Below, piece after piece: positions 33,528 through 40,743 of a stretch of DNA of 45,887 nucleotides; the stretch's first letter is position 1, and the number at the start of each line of letters is the position of its first letter. The stretch comes from UBA6382 sp963600315 (lineage in GTDB: Bacteria > Bacteroidota > Bacteroidia > Bacteroidales > Bacteroidaceae). The stretch covers positions 1-45,887 of the forward strand of contig CAVCAW010000046.1 of the NCBI GenBank assembly GCA_963600315.1. Direction: 5' to 3'. A program made the position numbers and the translations under genes. Under the pieces are notes generated by a model. That model searched no databases and was not told the DNA's origin. It worked only from the letters and a program-made list of their open reading frames with translations.

Positions 33528-35357
33528 CTATAACTGCTGCATGTCGTGTAGCCGTTTGTAGTAGTTACCAAGTTTGATGAGTTCGTCGTGAGTGCCGCTC
33601 TCCACTATGCGACCTTCGTGCAGCACGTAGATGCAGTCAGCGTTCTTGATAGTCGACAGTCGGTGGGCTATGGCTATAGTGGTGCGGGTCTTCATGAGTC
33701 GTTCGAGGGCTTCCTGTACGAGTCGTTCGCTCTCGGTGTCGAGGGCCGAAGTCGCTTCGTCCAGAATGAGGATAGGCGGATTCTTGAGTATGGCGCGCGC
33801 TATGCTGATGCGTTGGCGCTGTCCGCCAGACAGGCGGCAACCGCGGTCGCCCACACAAGTGTCATAGCCGAGGTCGGTCTCCATGATGAACTCATGGGCA
33901 TTGGCTATCTTGGCAGCCTCAACCACTTGGTCCATGGTGGCGTGGTCCACTCCGAACGCTATGTTGTTGAATATAGTGTCGTTAAACAATATTGCCTCTT
34001 GGTTCACGTTGCCTATCATGGAGCGCAGCGAGTGGATGGAGAGTTGGCGTATGTCTTGTCCGTCGATGAGAATCTGTCCCGACTCTACGTCGTGGTAGCG
34101 TGGGATAAGGTCTACGAGGGTCGACTTGCCCGAGCCCGACTGTCCCACGAGTGCAATGGTTTGCCCCTTGTGAATGGTGAGGTTGATGTCGGTCAGTATT
34201 TTGCGTGACTCGTTGTAGCTGAAGCCTACGTTCTTGAACTCTATGCTGTCCTCAAGATTGCTGATAGTCTTGGGCGAGTCCACTTCCTTTATGTTGTTCT
34301 CTGCATAGAGAATCTTGTTGATGCGCTCCATCGATGCCATTCCCTTTTGTATGCTGTAGCCAGCCTTCGAGAGGTCTTTCAGTGGCTGCAGAATGGTGTA
34401 GAGAATCACCAGGTAGTAGATGAATGTGCTGGCATCTATGGGCGAGTTGCCCGAAAAGATCAGGTAGCCGCCAAACCACAGCACCACCACTATCATGCAG
34501 GTGCCGAGAAACTCGCTCACGGGGTGGGCTGCCGACTGTCTCACTGCCACTCTGAGCGAGGCGCGGCGAAATTCGTCGTTGACCTTTGCAAATCGCTTGT
34601 CCATCTTGCTCTCAGCGATGAATGCCTTGATTACTCGCAGTCCGCCCAGCGTTTCTTCAATCTGGCTTATGCCGTCGCTCCACTTCGACTGGGCATAGAG
34701 TGACTTGGCTTTCAGCTTCTTGCCAATTCGTCCGATTCCCAAGGCGAGAAACGGTACTACGAGCAGAGTGAAGAGAGTCAGCTGCCAGCTGATGACAAAC
34801 AGCGTGGAGAGATAAATCACTATGAAGATGGGGTTTTTCACAATCATGTCGAGCGACGATGTCACTGAGGCGTCCACCTCGTTGACGTCGGTGCTCACTC
34901 GGGCCAGAATGTCGCCCTTGCGCTCTTCGGAGAAGAACGACAGCGGCAGGTGCAGAATCTTGCGGTAGATGTCTATGCGCAAGTCTCTCACCACACCCGT
35001 GCGCAGAGGCATGAGGAAAGCCGAACCGCCGAAATAGGTAGCAGTCTTCAGCAGGGTGAGCACAGCCAGTATGATGCCCAGCAGCAGCAAGGTCGTGGCG
35101 GGGCCATAGACTTCGATTAACTGCTGCGAGTAGTAGTAGCCGTTGTTTTTGGCTGTTTCGAGAAAATCGCCCGAGCCCCAGTCTATGAAGCGGTATTCCT
35201 GGGTGTTCACCTTGAAGAGAATCTGCAGTATGGGTAGCAGCACGGTAAACGAAAAGACGTTGAACAGGGCCGCCAGAATGTTCATGGCGAAGGTGCCGGC
35301 GATGTATCGCTTGTACCGGGCGAAATATTTGCCCATAAGATGAAAGAACTCCTTCAT
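33528..35357 (-). CDS. ABC exporter, fused permease and ATPase (MsbA-like)
   Basis: 609 residues from ATG 35357 (MKEFFHLMGKYF, the start seen in related proteins). A six-helix exporter domain (1-330) is followed by the ATPase: Walker A GQSGSGKST, signature LSGGQRQRIS, Walker B ILILDEATSALD, and the switch histidine in AIAHRLSTIKNADCI. MsbA-type exporters flip lipid A or other lipids; drugs are an alternative. The frame also starts at ATG 35417, which overlaps the TGA of rnhA as ATGA and would add 20 residues (MSLAPSPHSETAYAI) lacking obvious family resemblance; either start is possible. Confidence 0.9.
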   Translation of the reverse strand: MKEFFHLMGKYFARYKRYIAGTFAMNILAALFNVFSFTVLLPILQILFKVNTQEYRFIDWGSGDFLETAKNNGYYYSQQLIEVYGPATTLLLLGIILAVLTLLKTATYFGGSAFLMPLRTGVVRDLRIDIYRKILHLPLSFFSEERKGDILARVSTDVNEVDASVTSSLDMIVKNPIFIVIYLSTLFVISWQLTLFTLLVVPFLALGIGRIGKKLKAKSLYAQSKWSDGISQIEETLGGLRVIKAFIAESKMDKRFAKVNDEFRRASLRVAVRQSAAHPVSEFLGTCMIVVVLWFGGYLIFSGNSPIDASTFIYYLVILYTILQPLKDLSKAGYSIQKGMASMERINKILYAENNIKEVDSPKTISNLEDSIEFKNVGFSYNESRKILTDINLTIHKGQTIALVGQSGSGKSTLVDLIPRYHDVESGQILIDGQDIRQLSIHSLRSMIGNVNQEAILFNDTIFNNIAFGVDHATMDQVVEAAKIANAHEFIMETDLGYDTCVGDRGCRLSGGQRQRISIARAILKNPPILILDEATSALDTESERLVQEALERLMKTRTTIAIAHRLSTIKNADCIYVLHEGRIVESGTHDELIKLGNYYKRLHDMQQL

Positions 35358-35413
35358 GTGAGATTGTTTAGGTATTGCGTAGGCTGTTTCGGAGTGGGGC
35401 GATGGCGCAAGGC

Positions 35414-36046
35414 TCATTTGCGCCCGAAGTCAGCGGGAATCTCTCCCCACTGGTCGGTGTGCCACTTGAGCAGCTTAATGTCGTTGCAAGGGTTGCTGTT
35501 GAGCCATTTCTCTGCCCTCTCTATGAGGTCGTATACTTGTGCGCTCTTTGGTGTGCGTGCCAGTTTGGTCTTGCATTTCTTTGCTTTGATCCATAGCAGG
35601 GCGTTGCGGCTGTCGCTGTAGATAGGCAGCCGGGTGCCCAGTTTCTTCTGGAGAGCCAGAGCGTGCACGATGGCGAGAAACTCACCGATGTTGTTGGTGC
35701 CATAGATGGGGCCGAAGTGAAATATCCGTGCCTTGCTCTGCACGTCCACTCCCTGATACTCCATCATGCCGGGGTTGCCGCTGCATGCTGCGTCGACGGC
35801 ATAGGCATTCTGAATGGCAGCCCCCACTGCTCTTTTGGGGGTAGCATCGGTCGTTTGCTTGCGCCCTCGTGTCAGTGGTTCAGGTCCATGGTTGAAGGCT
35901 TGCTGCGCCTCTTCCATTGAGGGGTAGGCCTTGTAGCGTGCCTCCTTTACACCAATGACCTGCGCCTTGCATTCGTCCCACGTGAGGTAGACACCCGGCT
36001 TCTTGCCGCTCCACACCACGTAGAACTTGCTTTTGGGGTTTGCCAT
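35414..36046 (-). CDS. rnhA: Ribonuclease H with viroplasmin-type N-terminal domain
   Basis: 210 residues. The N-terminal ~50 residues (KFYVVWSGKKPGVYLTWDECKAQVIG...YPSMEEAQQAF) are the RNase H1 hybrid-binding (caulimovirus viroplasmin) domain. The catalytic domain has its four acidic residues in AVDAACSGNPG, NNIGEFLAIVHAL, IYSDSRNALLW and the final HTDQWGEIPADFGRK. It removes RNA from RNA-DNA hybrids. It lies 36 bp after argS and touches the ABC exporter gene. Confidence 0.93.
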   Translation of the reverse strand: MANPKSKFYVVWSGKKPGVYLTWDECKAQVIGVKEARYKAYPSMEEAQQAFNHGPEPLTRGRKQTTDATPKRAVGAAIQNAYAVDAACSGNPGMMEYQGVDVQSKARIFHFGPIYGTNNIGEFLAIVHALALQKKLGTRLPIYSDSRNALLWIKAKKCKTKLARTPKSAQVYDLIERAEKWLNSNPCNDIKLLKWHTDQWGEIPADFGRK

Positions 36047-36082
36047 CTTGTCGCAGTTTGATTGTAGTCGGGTGTATGTGTG

Positions 36083-37867
36083 CTACATGCGCTCCGGCAC
36101 CTCTATGCCGAGCACTCCCATGCCCGTGCGCACGATATTGCCAGTCTGCTTCGATAGCATGAGTCTCAGGCTGCGCTTCTTGGGGTCTTCCTCGCCCAGA
36201 ATGGAGTAGTCGTGGTAGAACTGGTTGTACTCCTTCACCAGGTCATAGCAGTAGTTGGCTATGTCGCTCGGGCTATAGTCGCGGGCAGCCTGCTGTATGG
36301 TAGTGGGGAATTCCGAGAGCTTCTGTATGAGGCGTTGCTCCTTTTCGTTCACCTCGGTGTCGGTGTCGAGAGTGTCGGGAGTGTCGGCTCCTGCCTTGCG
36401 CAATACCGACTGTATGCGTGCATAGGTGTATTGTATGAACGGACCCGTGTTGCCGTTGAAGTCAATGCTCTCTGCTGGGTTAAACAGCATGTTCTTGCGT
36501 GCGTCGACCTTGAGCAGGAAGTACTTCAGGGCACCGAGTCCCACGATGCGTGCCACCTCTTGCGTCTCCTCTGGGCTCATGTCCTTGAATTTGCCCAGCT
36601 CCTCGCTCGTCTGCTTTGCCGTGTTGACCATTTCGCTGATGAGGTCGTCGGCGTCGACCACTGTGCCCTCGCGGCTCTTCATCTTGCCGTTGGGCAGTTC
36701 CACCATGCCGTAGGAGAAGTGTACGAGGTCCTTGCCCCATGCAAATCCCAGCTTGTCGAGCAATATGGAGAGTACCTTGAAGTGATAGTTCTGCTCGTTG
36801 CCCACCACGTAGACCATCTTGTCGATGGGATAGTCGTTGAAGCGCAGTTTAGCGGTACCTATATCTTGGGTCATGTAGACCGAAGTGCCGTCAGAGCGGA
36901 GCAGCAGTTTCTCGTCGAGTCCTTCGGGGCGCAGGTCAGCCCACACCGACCCGTCGTCGTGGTGGCAGAAAATGCCCTCCTCGAGACCCCTCTCTACCTC
37001 ACGCTTGCCGGCGAGATAGGTGTCCGACTCATAGTATATCTTGTCAAACGACACTCCCAAGGCCTTGTAGGTCTCGTCGAAGCCCTTGTAGACCCAGCTG
37101 TTCATCTTCTTCCACAGTGCGCGCACTTCAGCATCGCCCTGTTCCCACTTCACCAGCATCTGGTGAGCCTCCTTGATGAGCGGAGCCTCTTTCTTGGCAG
37201 TCTCCTCGTCCATGCCCTGCTCCTGCAGTTGCTTTATCTCCTCGCGGTAGTGCTTGTCGAAAGCCACGTAGTAGTCGCCAATGAGGTGGTCACCCTTCTT
37301 GCCCGACGTTTCGGGAGTCTCGCCGTTGCCCCATTTGAGCCATGCCAGCATCGACTTGCAGATGTGTATGCCGCGGTCGTTGACAATGTTGGTCTTCACC
37401 ACGCGGTTGCCGGCAGCTTCGAGCACTTGTGCCAGAGCCCAGCCAAGCAGGTTGTTGCGCACGTGGCCAAGGTGTAGAGGCTTGTTGGTGTTGGGCGATG
37501 AATACTCTATCATCACCAGCGGTGAGTCCTCGCTGGGTTTGACCGTGCCAAACTTGGGCGTGGCAGCTATGTTGTTGAGCACCGTCACCCAGTATGATGG
37601 CGAGATGCTGAGGTTAAGGAAACCGTTGAAGACATTAAATGCAGCTATCGCAGGCTCGTTGTCTGCGAGCCAGGTGCCAATCTCGCGGGCGGTGTCCTCA
37701 GGCTTCTTGTGCGAAATCTTGAGCAACGGAAATACTACCAGCGTCAGGTGGCCTTCAAATTCTTTTCTCGTTTTCTGCAGCTGCACTGTGCTGGGCTCCA
37801 CGGTAGCACCATAGAGAGCCTCCACTGCCTTGACTACAGCCGACTGTGTGAGTTCTTCTATATTCAT
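36083..37867 (-). CDS. argS: Arginyl-tRNA synthetase
   Basis: 594 residues, class I. An N-terminal Add-1 type domain precedes EYSSPNTNKPLHLGHVRNN with the HLGH signature; the second signature is degenerate (MKSREGT), as is normal for ArgRS. The C-terminal anticodon-binding helices end in GMGVLGIEVPERM. It charges tRNA-Arg. First gene of the unit argS-rnhA-ABC exporter-LTA synthase-like, with intergenic gaps of 36, -3 to 56, and 28 bp. Confidence 0.97.
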   Translation of the reverse strand: MNIEELTQSAVVKAVEALYGATVEPSTVQLQKTRKEFEGHLTLVVFPLLKISHKKPEDTAREIGTWLADNEPAIAAFNVFNGFLNLSISPSYWVTVLNNIAATPKFGTVKPSEDSPLVMIEYSSPNTNKPLHLGHVRNNLLGWALAQVLEAAGNRVVKTNIVNDRGIHICKSMLAWLKWGNGETPETSGKKGDHLIGDYYVAFDKHYREEIKQLQEQGMDEETAKKEAPLIKEAHQMLVKWEQGDAEVRALWKKMNSWVYKGFDETYKALGVSFDKIYYESDTYLAGKREVERGLEEGIFCHHDDGSVWADLRPEGLDEKLLLRSDGTSVYMTQDIGTAKLRFNDYPIDKMVYVVGNEQNYHFKVLSILLDKLGFAWGKDLVHFSYGMVELPNGKMKSREGTVVDADDLISEMVNTAKQTSEELGKFKDMSPEETQEVARIVGLGALKYFLLKVDARKNMLFNPAESIDFNGNTGPFIQYTYARIQSVLRKAGADTPDTLDTDTEVNEKEQRLIQKLSEFPTTIQQAARDYSPSDIANYCYDLVKEYNQFYHDYSILGEEDPKKRSLRLMLSKQTGNIVRTGMGVLGIEVPERM

Positions 37868-37908
37868 AAGGATATTAGTAGCTTGGGTTTTACAACGAGT
37901 GCACCGCC

Positions 37909-37924
37909 GGCGCAGTGCTGCGCC
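37909..37924. other. Short GC-rich palindrome in the argS leader
   Basis: GGCGCAG-TG-CTGCGCC is a perfect inverted repeat within the about 70-nt argS leader and would form a 6-bp tetraloop hairpin in the mRNA. Regulatory role unknown. Confidence 0.4.
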
Positions 37925-37946
37925 CCGACCTGTACACTTTAATTTG

Positions 37947-37977
37947 CAAAATTACCGCTCTTTTGCCTAAGTGCCAA
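37947..37977 (-). promoter_or_regulatory. argS operon promoter
   Basis: The minus strand has TTGG (37974-37977), a 19-bp spacer and TAATTTTG (37947-37954). Confidence 0.72.
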
Positions 37978-38107
37978 GCGAAAGGCTGAAAAACTCTCCC
38001 CTTCAGGCTTTTTGGCGATGCCCACTCTGCCTTGCATGAAGCCCATATTTCGCTCCGTCGCAATGTCGCCGGTAGCCTTCGCTGCCGAGGCTCTTGTTGA
38101 TTTCTCT

Positions 38108-38209
38108 ATTGCGTTTCCGCGGAAATTGTTGAGCGTTCCGGCGGAAATTGATGTCTGTTTCGGCGGAAATGGTTGTCAATTTCCGCCGAAATTTGATTGC
38201 CGGCTCAAC
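38108..38209 (-). repeat. 22-bp-phased palindrome element, copy C
   Basis: Four units at centres 38119.5, 38141.5, 38163.5 and 38185.5: TTTCCGCGGAAA, TTCCGGCGGAAA, TTTCGGCGGAAA and TTTCCGCCGAAA, exactly 22 bp apart. The conserved end GCTCAAC (GTTGAGC on the minus strand) is at 38203-38209, the same 17.5 bp from the nearest palindrome centre as in copies A and B. It lies 140 bp beyond the luxS stop, past its terminator, and upstream of the argS promoter. Confidence 0.87.
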
Positions 38210-38271
38210 CTTTTCGTGCGTCATGTGGGGTGGGCGCGTGTGTGGGTTGGTGCTGGTGTAGGGCTTAAACG

Positions 38272-38319
38272 CACCAACGGCTTGCTGCTTCGTCTTGATG
38301 AAGCGGCAAGCCGTTGGTG
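38272..38319 (-). terminator. luxS terminator with nested stem
   Basis: A perfect 14-bp outer stem (CACCAACGGCTTGC with GCAAGCCGTTGGTG) encloses a smaller GCTTC/GAAGC stem. On the minus strand CGTTTAAG follows, so the T-run is short. Confidence 0.75.
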
Positions 38320-38349
38320 TGTGTGTGGAGCCCGTGGGGGCGACTGGCT

Positions 38350-38829
38350 CTATTGTGGGTAGGTGAGGTTGGCGTCGGTGATGTTTTCGAGCACCTCGGT
38401 GAGGTATTTCTGCGACTCAAGGCGAGCCATGGGTAGGTCGTGGAGCAGGCAGTTGCCACAGTCGCGGGGAGCGGTGCCTGGCACTTCGCCGTCAAATTGG
38501 GCGATGAAGCGGAATGTGCGCTGCATTAGCTCAACGATGTCGCGGCTCTCATAGTCGCCGCGCAGCAACAGGTAGTTGCCTGTGAGGCAGCCCATGGGTC
38601 CCCAATATACTATCTTGTCTTTCCATTGGGCATCGTTGCGCAGATAGGTGGCTGCAAGGTGCTCTATGGTGTGGAGGGCTCCGGGGTGGAGTGCGGGTTC
38701 GCGGTTGGGTTCCTTCATGCGTATGTCGAACGTGGTGACGGTCTCACCGCCCACGCTGTCCTTTCTCGACACGTAGATGCCGCGTAGCAGCCGTTCGTGG
38801 TCGATGGTGAAACTGGGTATCTTTTCCAT
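38350..38829 (-). CDS. luxS: S-ribosylhomocysteine lyase
   Basis: 159 residues, full length. The metal ligands are H53 and H57 in HTIEHLAATYLRN and C127 in GNCLLHDL; C81 in GPMGC is the catalytic cysteine. LuxS splits S-ribosylhomocysteine into homocysteine and DPD, the precursor of autoinducer-2. It follows mtnN, which supplies its substrate, by 32 bp. A role in signalling is possible but recycling of the methyl-cycle by-product is the minimal function. Confidence 0.96.
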   Translation of the reverse strand: MEKIPSFTIDHERLLRGIYVSRKDSVGGETVTTFDIRMKEPNREPALHPGALHTIEHLAATYLRNDAQWKDKIVYWGPMGCLTGNYLLLRGDYESRDIVELMQRTFRFIAQFDGEVPGTAPRDCGNCLLHDLPMARLESQKYLTEVLENITDANLTYPQ

Positions 38830-38861
38830 TTTTCTATTTTGTGAGTGTGTGTGTTGTATGG

Positions 38862-39563
38862 TTATTTGTCGCTTGACAGTTCGAGGCTTTCCAGGAAGGC
38901 TTTGGTCACGCCAAACGAGCCGTCGGCTATGCGCTCCCAGAAGTCAAAGTATTGTGAGGCCTTGTTGTCCTTGAGCGGAATGTCGCTGATGATGCGGAAG
39001 CTGATGAAGGGCACGGCGCGCTGGTGGCACACGTGGGCTATGGCTGCCGACTCCATGTCTACCGCCATGGCCTCGGGGAAGTTGTCGAGAATGGACTGCA
39101 TCTTCTCGCGGCTGTCGACAAACCAGTCGCCGGTGACGATGAGTCCGGGTGTTATCTTTGTGCCGCAGTCCAAGGTCTTGGCTTTGTCGAGCAGACGGCT
39201 GTCGGCAGTGAAGCGTGCCGGCAGTCCGATAATCTGACCATACTGCTGCTCTTCGCCGCAGTAGGCGTCGTGGTAGCAGGTCTCGGTCGACACTACCACC
39301 TCCTGCGTCTCGAGGGCTACCGATGCGCCCCCAGCCACTCCGGTGGAGATGACGGCATCGGGAGCAAAGTGGTCTATGAGTTCAACGGCGCCCACCGCTG
39401 CGTTCACCTTGCCGATGCCACACTGCGAGAGCACCATCTCGTTGTGGCCTATCGTGCCGGTCACGAACGACTTGCCGCCCACCGCCGTCTCGCTCGCATC
39501 GCTGAGCAGCTGCTTGATGCGCTGGAACTCTTTGTCCATCGCTATTACTATTCCGATTTTCAT
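38862..39563 (-). CDS. mtnN: 5'-methylthioadenosine/S-adenosylhomocysteine nucleosidase
   Basis: 233 residues. The fold and active-site motifs of the Pfs family are clear: IGIVIAMDKEFQRI (catalytic Glu), VISTGVAGG, and AVDMESAAIAHVC near the C-terminus. The final FRIISDIP carries the usual catalytic Asp. It removes adenine from S-adenosylhomocysteine and methylthioadenosine. It is first in the mtnN-luxS operon, so the two genes convert S-adenosylhomocysteine to homocysteine in two steps. Confidence 0.95.
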   Translation of the reverse strand: MKIGIVIAMDKEFQRIKQLLSDASETAVGGKSFVTGTIGHNEMVLSQCGIGKVNAAVGAVELIDHFAPDAVISTGVAGGASVALETQEVVVSTETCYHDAYCGEEQQYGQIIGLPARFTADSRLLDKAKTLDCGTKITPGLIVTGDWFVDSREKMQSILDNFPEAMAVDMESAAIAHVCHQRAVPFISFRIISDIPLKDNKASQYFDFWERIADGSFGVTKAFLESLELSSDK

Positions 39564-39584
39564 ATATTATAGATGTTTTGGTAG

Positions 39585-39592
39585 CAAAGGTA
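39585..39592 (-). promoter_or_regulatory. mtnN-luxS promoter, -7 box TACCTTTG
   Basis: TACCTTTG on the minus strand lies 21 bp before the mtnN ATG. Confidence 0.6.
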
Positions 39593-39719
39593 CTAATAAA
39601 AACGAAGAGCACTTTGCGTTTTGCTGAAAAACATTGGGCTGGCTTGTGCAAAAGGCTGTGCTCTCTCCCCTCGGGGTGCTGTGTGAGTGTTAATCTATCA
39701 TAAAGGGTGGTGCTGCAAC

Positions 39720-39753
39720 TTGCTGACTGTCAGCAATGGTTACCAGGGGGTAA
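39720..39753. promoter_or_regulatory. Two adjacent inverted repeats upstream of the cupin gene
   Basis: TTGCTGAC-T-GTCAGCAA (39720-39736) is a perfect 8-1-8 palindrome. TTACC-AGGG-GGTAA (39740-39753) follows at once. They end about 25 bp before the TTGC box of the cupin promoter. Paired palindromes are typical of regulator binding sites; the HxlR-type regulator downstream is a candidate, especially for the TTAC/GTAA repeat. Confidence 0.5.
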
Positions 39754-39776
39754 GTATCTTTCTCTGAAGTGTCCTC

Positions 39777-39807
39777 TTGCACAACTCGCTGACATACAGT
39801 AATTTTG
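39777..39807 (+). promoter_or_regulatory. Cupin gene promoter
   Basis: TTGC (39777-39780), a 19-bp spacer and TAATTTTG (39800-39807), 32 bp before the ATG. Confidence 0.72.
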
Positions 39808-39839
39808 CAGCGTAATCAACCACTAAACTTAAAACAATC

Positions 39840-40232
39840 ATGAGCGAAACAACACTTCAGAAGACAGGCAAGGGCTACAGCGTAGCCACGGTAGGCAACA
39901 TCAATGCGCCCGAGGGCAAGATTTTCATCAAGGACCTGATGGGTCTCACCTCTATGGAGGTAAGCTTCGGCTCGCTGCCAGAGGGTGCTGCCGTGCCGTT
40001 TTTCCATAAGCACAAGCAGAACGAAGAGGTCTACATCGTGGTCAGCGGCAAGGGCATCTTTACGCTCGACGGCGAAGACGTGGCAGTAGAGGCAGGCAGC
40101 GTGGTGAGAGTAGCACCCGAGGTGAGCCGTTGCAACAAAAACACCGGCAAGGAGCCTTTCAGCTATATCTGTATCCAGGCCAAGGATGGCTCGCTCGAGC
40201 AGTCGGTAGCCGACGATGCCATCATAGGCTAG
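39840..40232 (+). CDS. Cupin domain-containing protein
   Basis: 130 residues, single cupin. The metal-binding motifs are recognisable: FFHKHKQNEEVYIVVSGKG (His-x-His...Glu) and the second motif around EAGSVVRVAPEVSRCNKN, where the usual His is replaced. Small cupins of this type bind small molecules or act as isomerases or dioxygenases; nothing more specific can be said. It is followed on the same strand by an HxlR regulator and preceded by two palindromes, so it is a likely regulated target. Confidence 0.85.
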   Translation: MSETTLQKTGKGYSVATVGNINAPEGKIFIKDLMGLTSMEVSFGSLPEGAAVPFFHKHKQNEEVYIVVSGKGIFTLDGEDVAVEAGSVVRVAPEVSRCNKNTGKEPFSYICIQAKDGSLEQSVADDAIIG

Positions 40233-40266
40233 TGTGTGGGCAATAAAACCCGCAGTGCAGCGTTAG

Positions 40267-40315
40267 TTATCTACAAGGCGGATTGCCAACCAGTGTTGGT
40301 CTGCCTTGTAGATAA
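40267..40315 (+). terminator. Long hairpin between cupin and hxlR genes
   Basis: A perfect 13-bp outer stem (TTATCTACAAGGC with GCCTTGTAGATAA) with an inner CCAAC-CAGT-GTTGG stem. There is no T-run, so it may be a terminator, an mRNA-stabilising structure or an operator for the next gene. Confidence 0.6.
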
Positions 40316-40343
40316 TCTATATATACACACACACTACCTAAGT

Positions 40344-40703
40344 ATGCTTAACTCTGTAGATTCAAGCGATTTGCTTGCCCCCAACTGCCCCATACGCAAC
40401 GTCTTGTCGCGTGTGGGCGACAAATGGTCGCTCCTGGTGATGACCACGCTGATGGAACACTCAGCCCCCATGCGTTTCTCTGCCATACGCCGGGCTGTGC
40501 CCGACATTTCGCAAAAAGTGCTCACCACGACCCTGCGCCATCTGGAGGAGGACCTTTTTGTGGAGCGCATGGTCTATGCCGAAGTGCCGCCCCGTGTGGA
40601 ATATCGCATGCTTGAGCGTGGTGAGTCGTTCATGGCTGCCTGCCAACCCATGATTCAATGGGCTATAGCCCACCTTGCCGAGATTGTGGCTCACCGCAAG
40701 TAG
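40344..40703 (+). CDS. HxlR family transcriptional regulator
   Basis: 119 residues from ATG 40344; the frame is open 36 codons upstream but those cross the hairpin. The family signature is CPIRNVLSRVGDKWSLLVMTTLM, then MRFSAIRRAVPDISQKVLTTTLRHLEEDLFVER, and the wing VPPRVEYRMLERGESF. HxlR proteins are small winged-helix dimers that respond to reactive or electrophilic compounds, often through the N-terminal cysteine (here C13 in APNCPIRN). It converges with hsdR, whose stop is 40 bp away. Confidence 0.9.
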   Translation: MLNSVDSSDLLAPNCPIRNVLSRVGDKWSLLVMTTLMEHSAPMRFSAIRRAVPDISQKVLTTTLRHLEEDLFVERMVYAEVPPRVEYRMLERGESFMAACQPMIQWAIAHLAEIVAHRK

Positions 40704-40743
40704 CCGTGGGGGTGGAGTGAGTCATGGCTCTGCTCACGTGGGG

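Noticed and set aside
36212..37477. 421-codon open frame on the plus strand
   Set aside because: It lies wholly antisense to argS and its product has no recognisable domain; it is a shadow of the argS codon pattern.
40236..40343. Longer N-terminus for the HxlR regulator
   Set aside because: The extra 36 codons cross a perfect hairpin and lack similarity to the family, which starts a few residues before the conserved cysteine.
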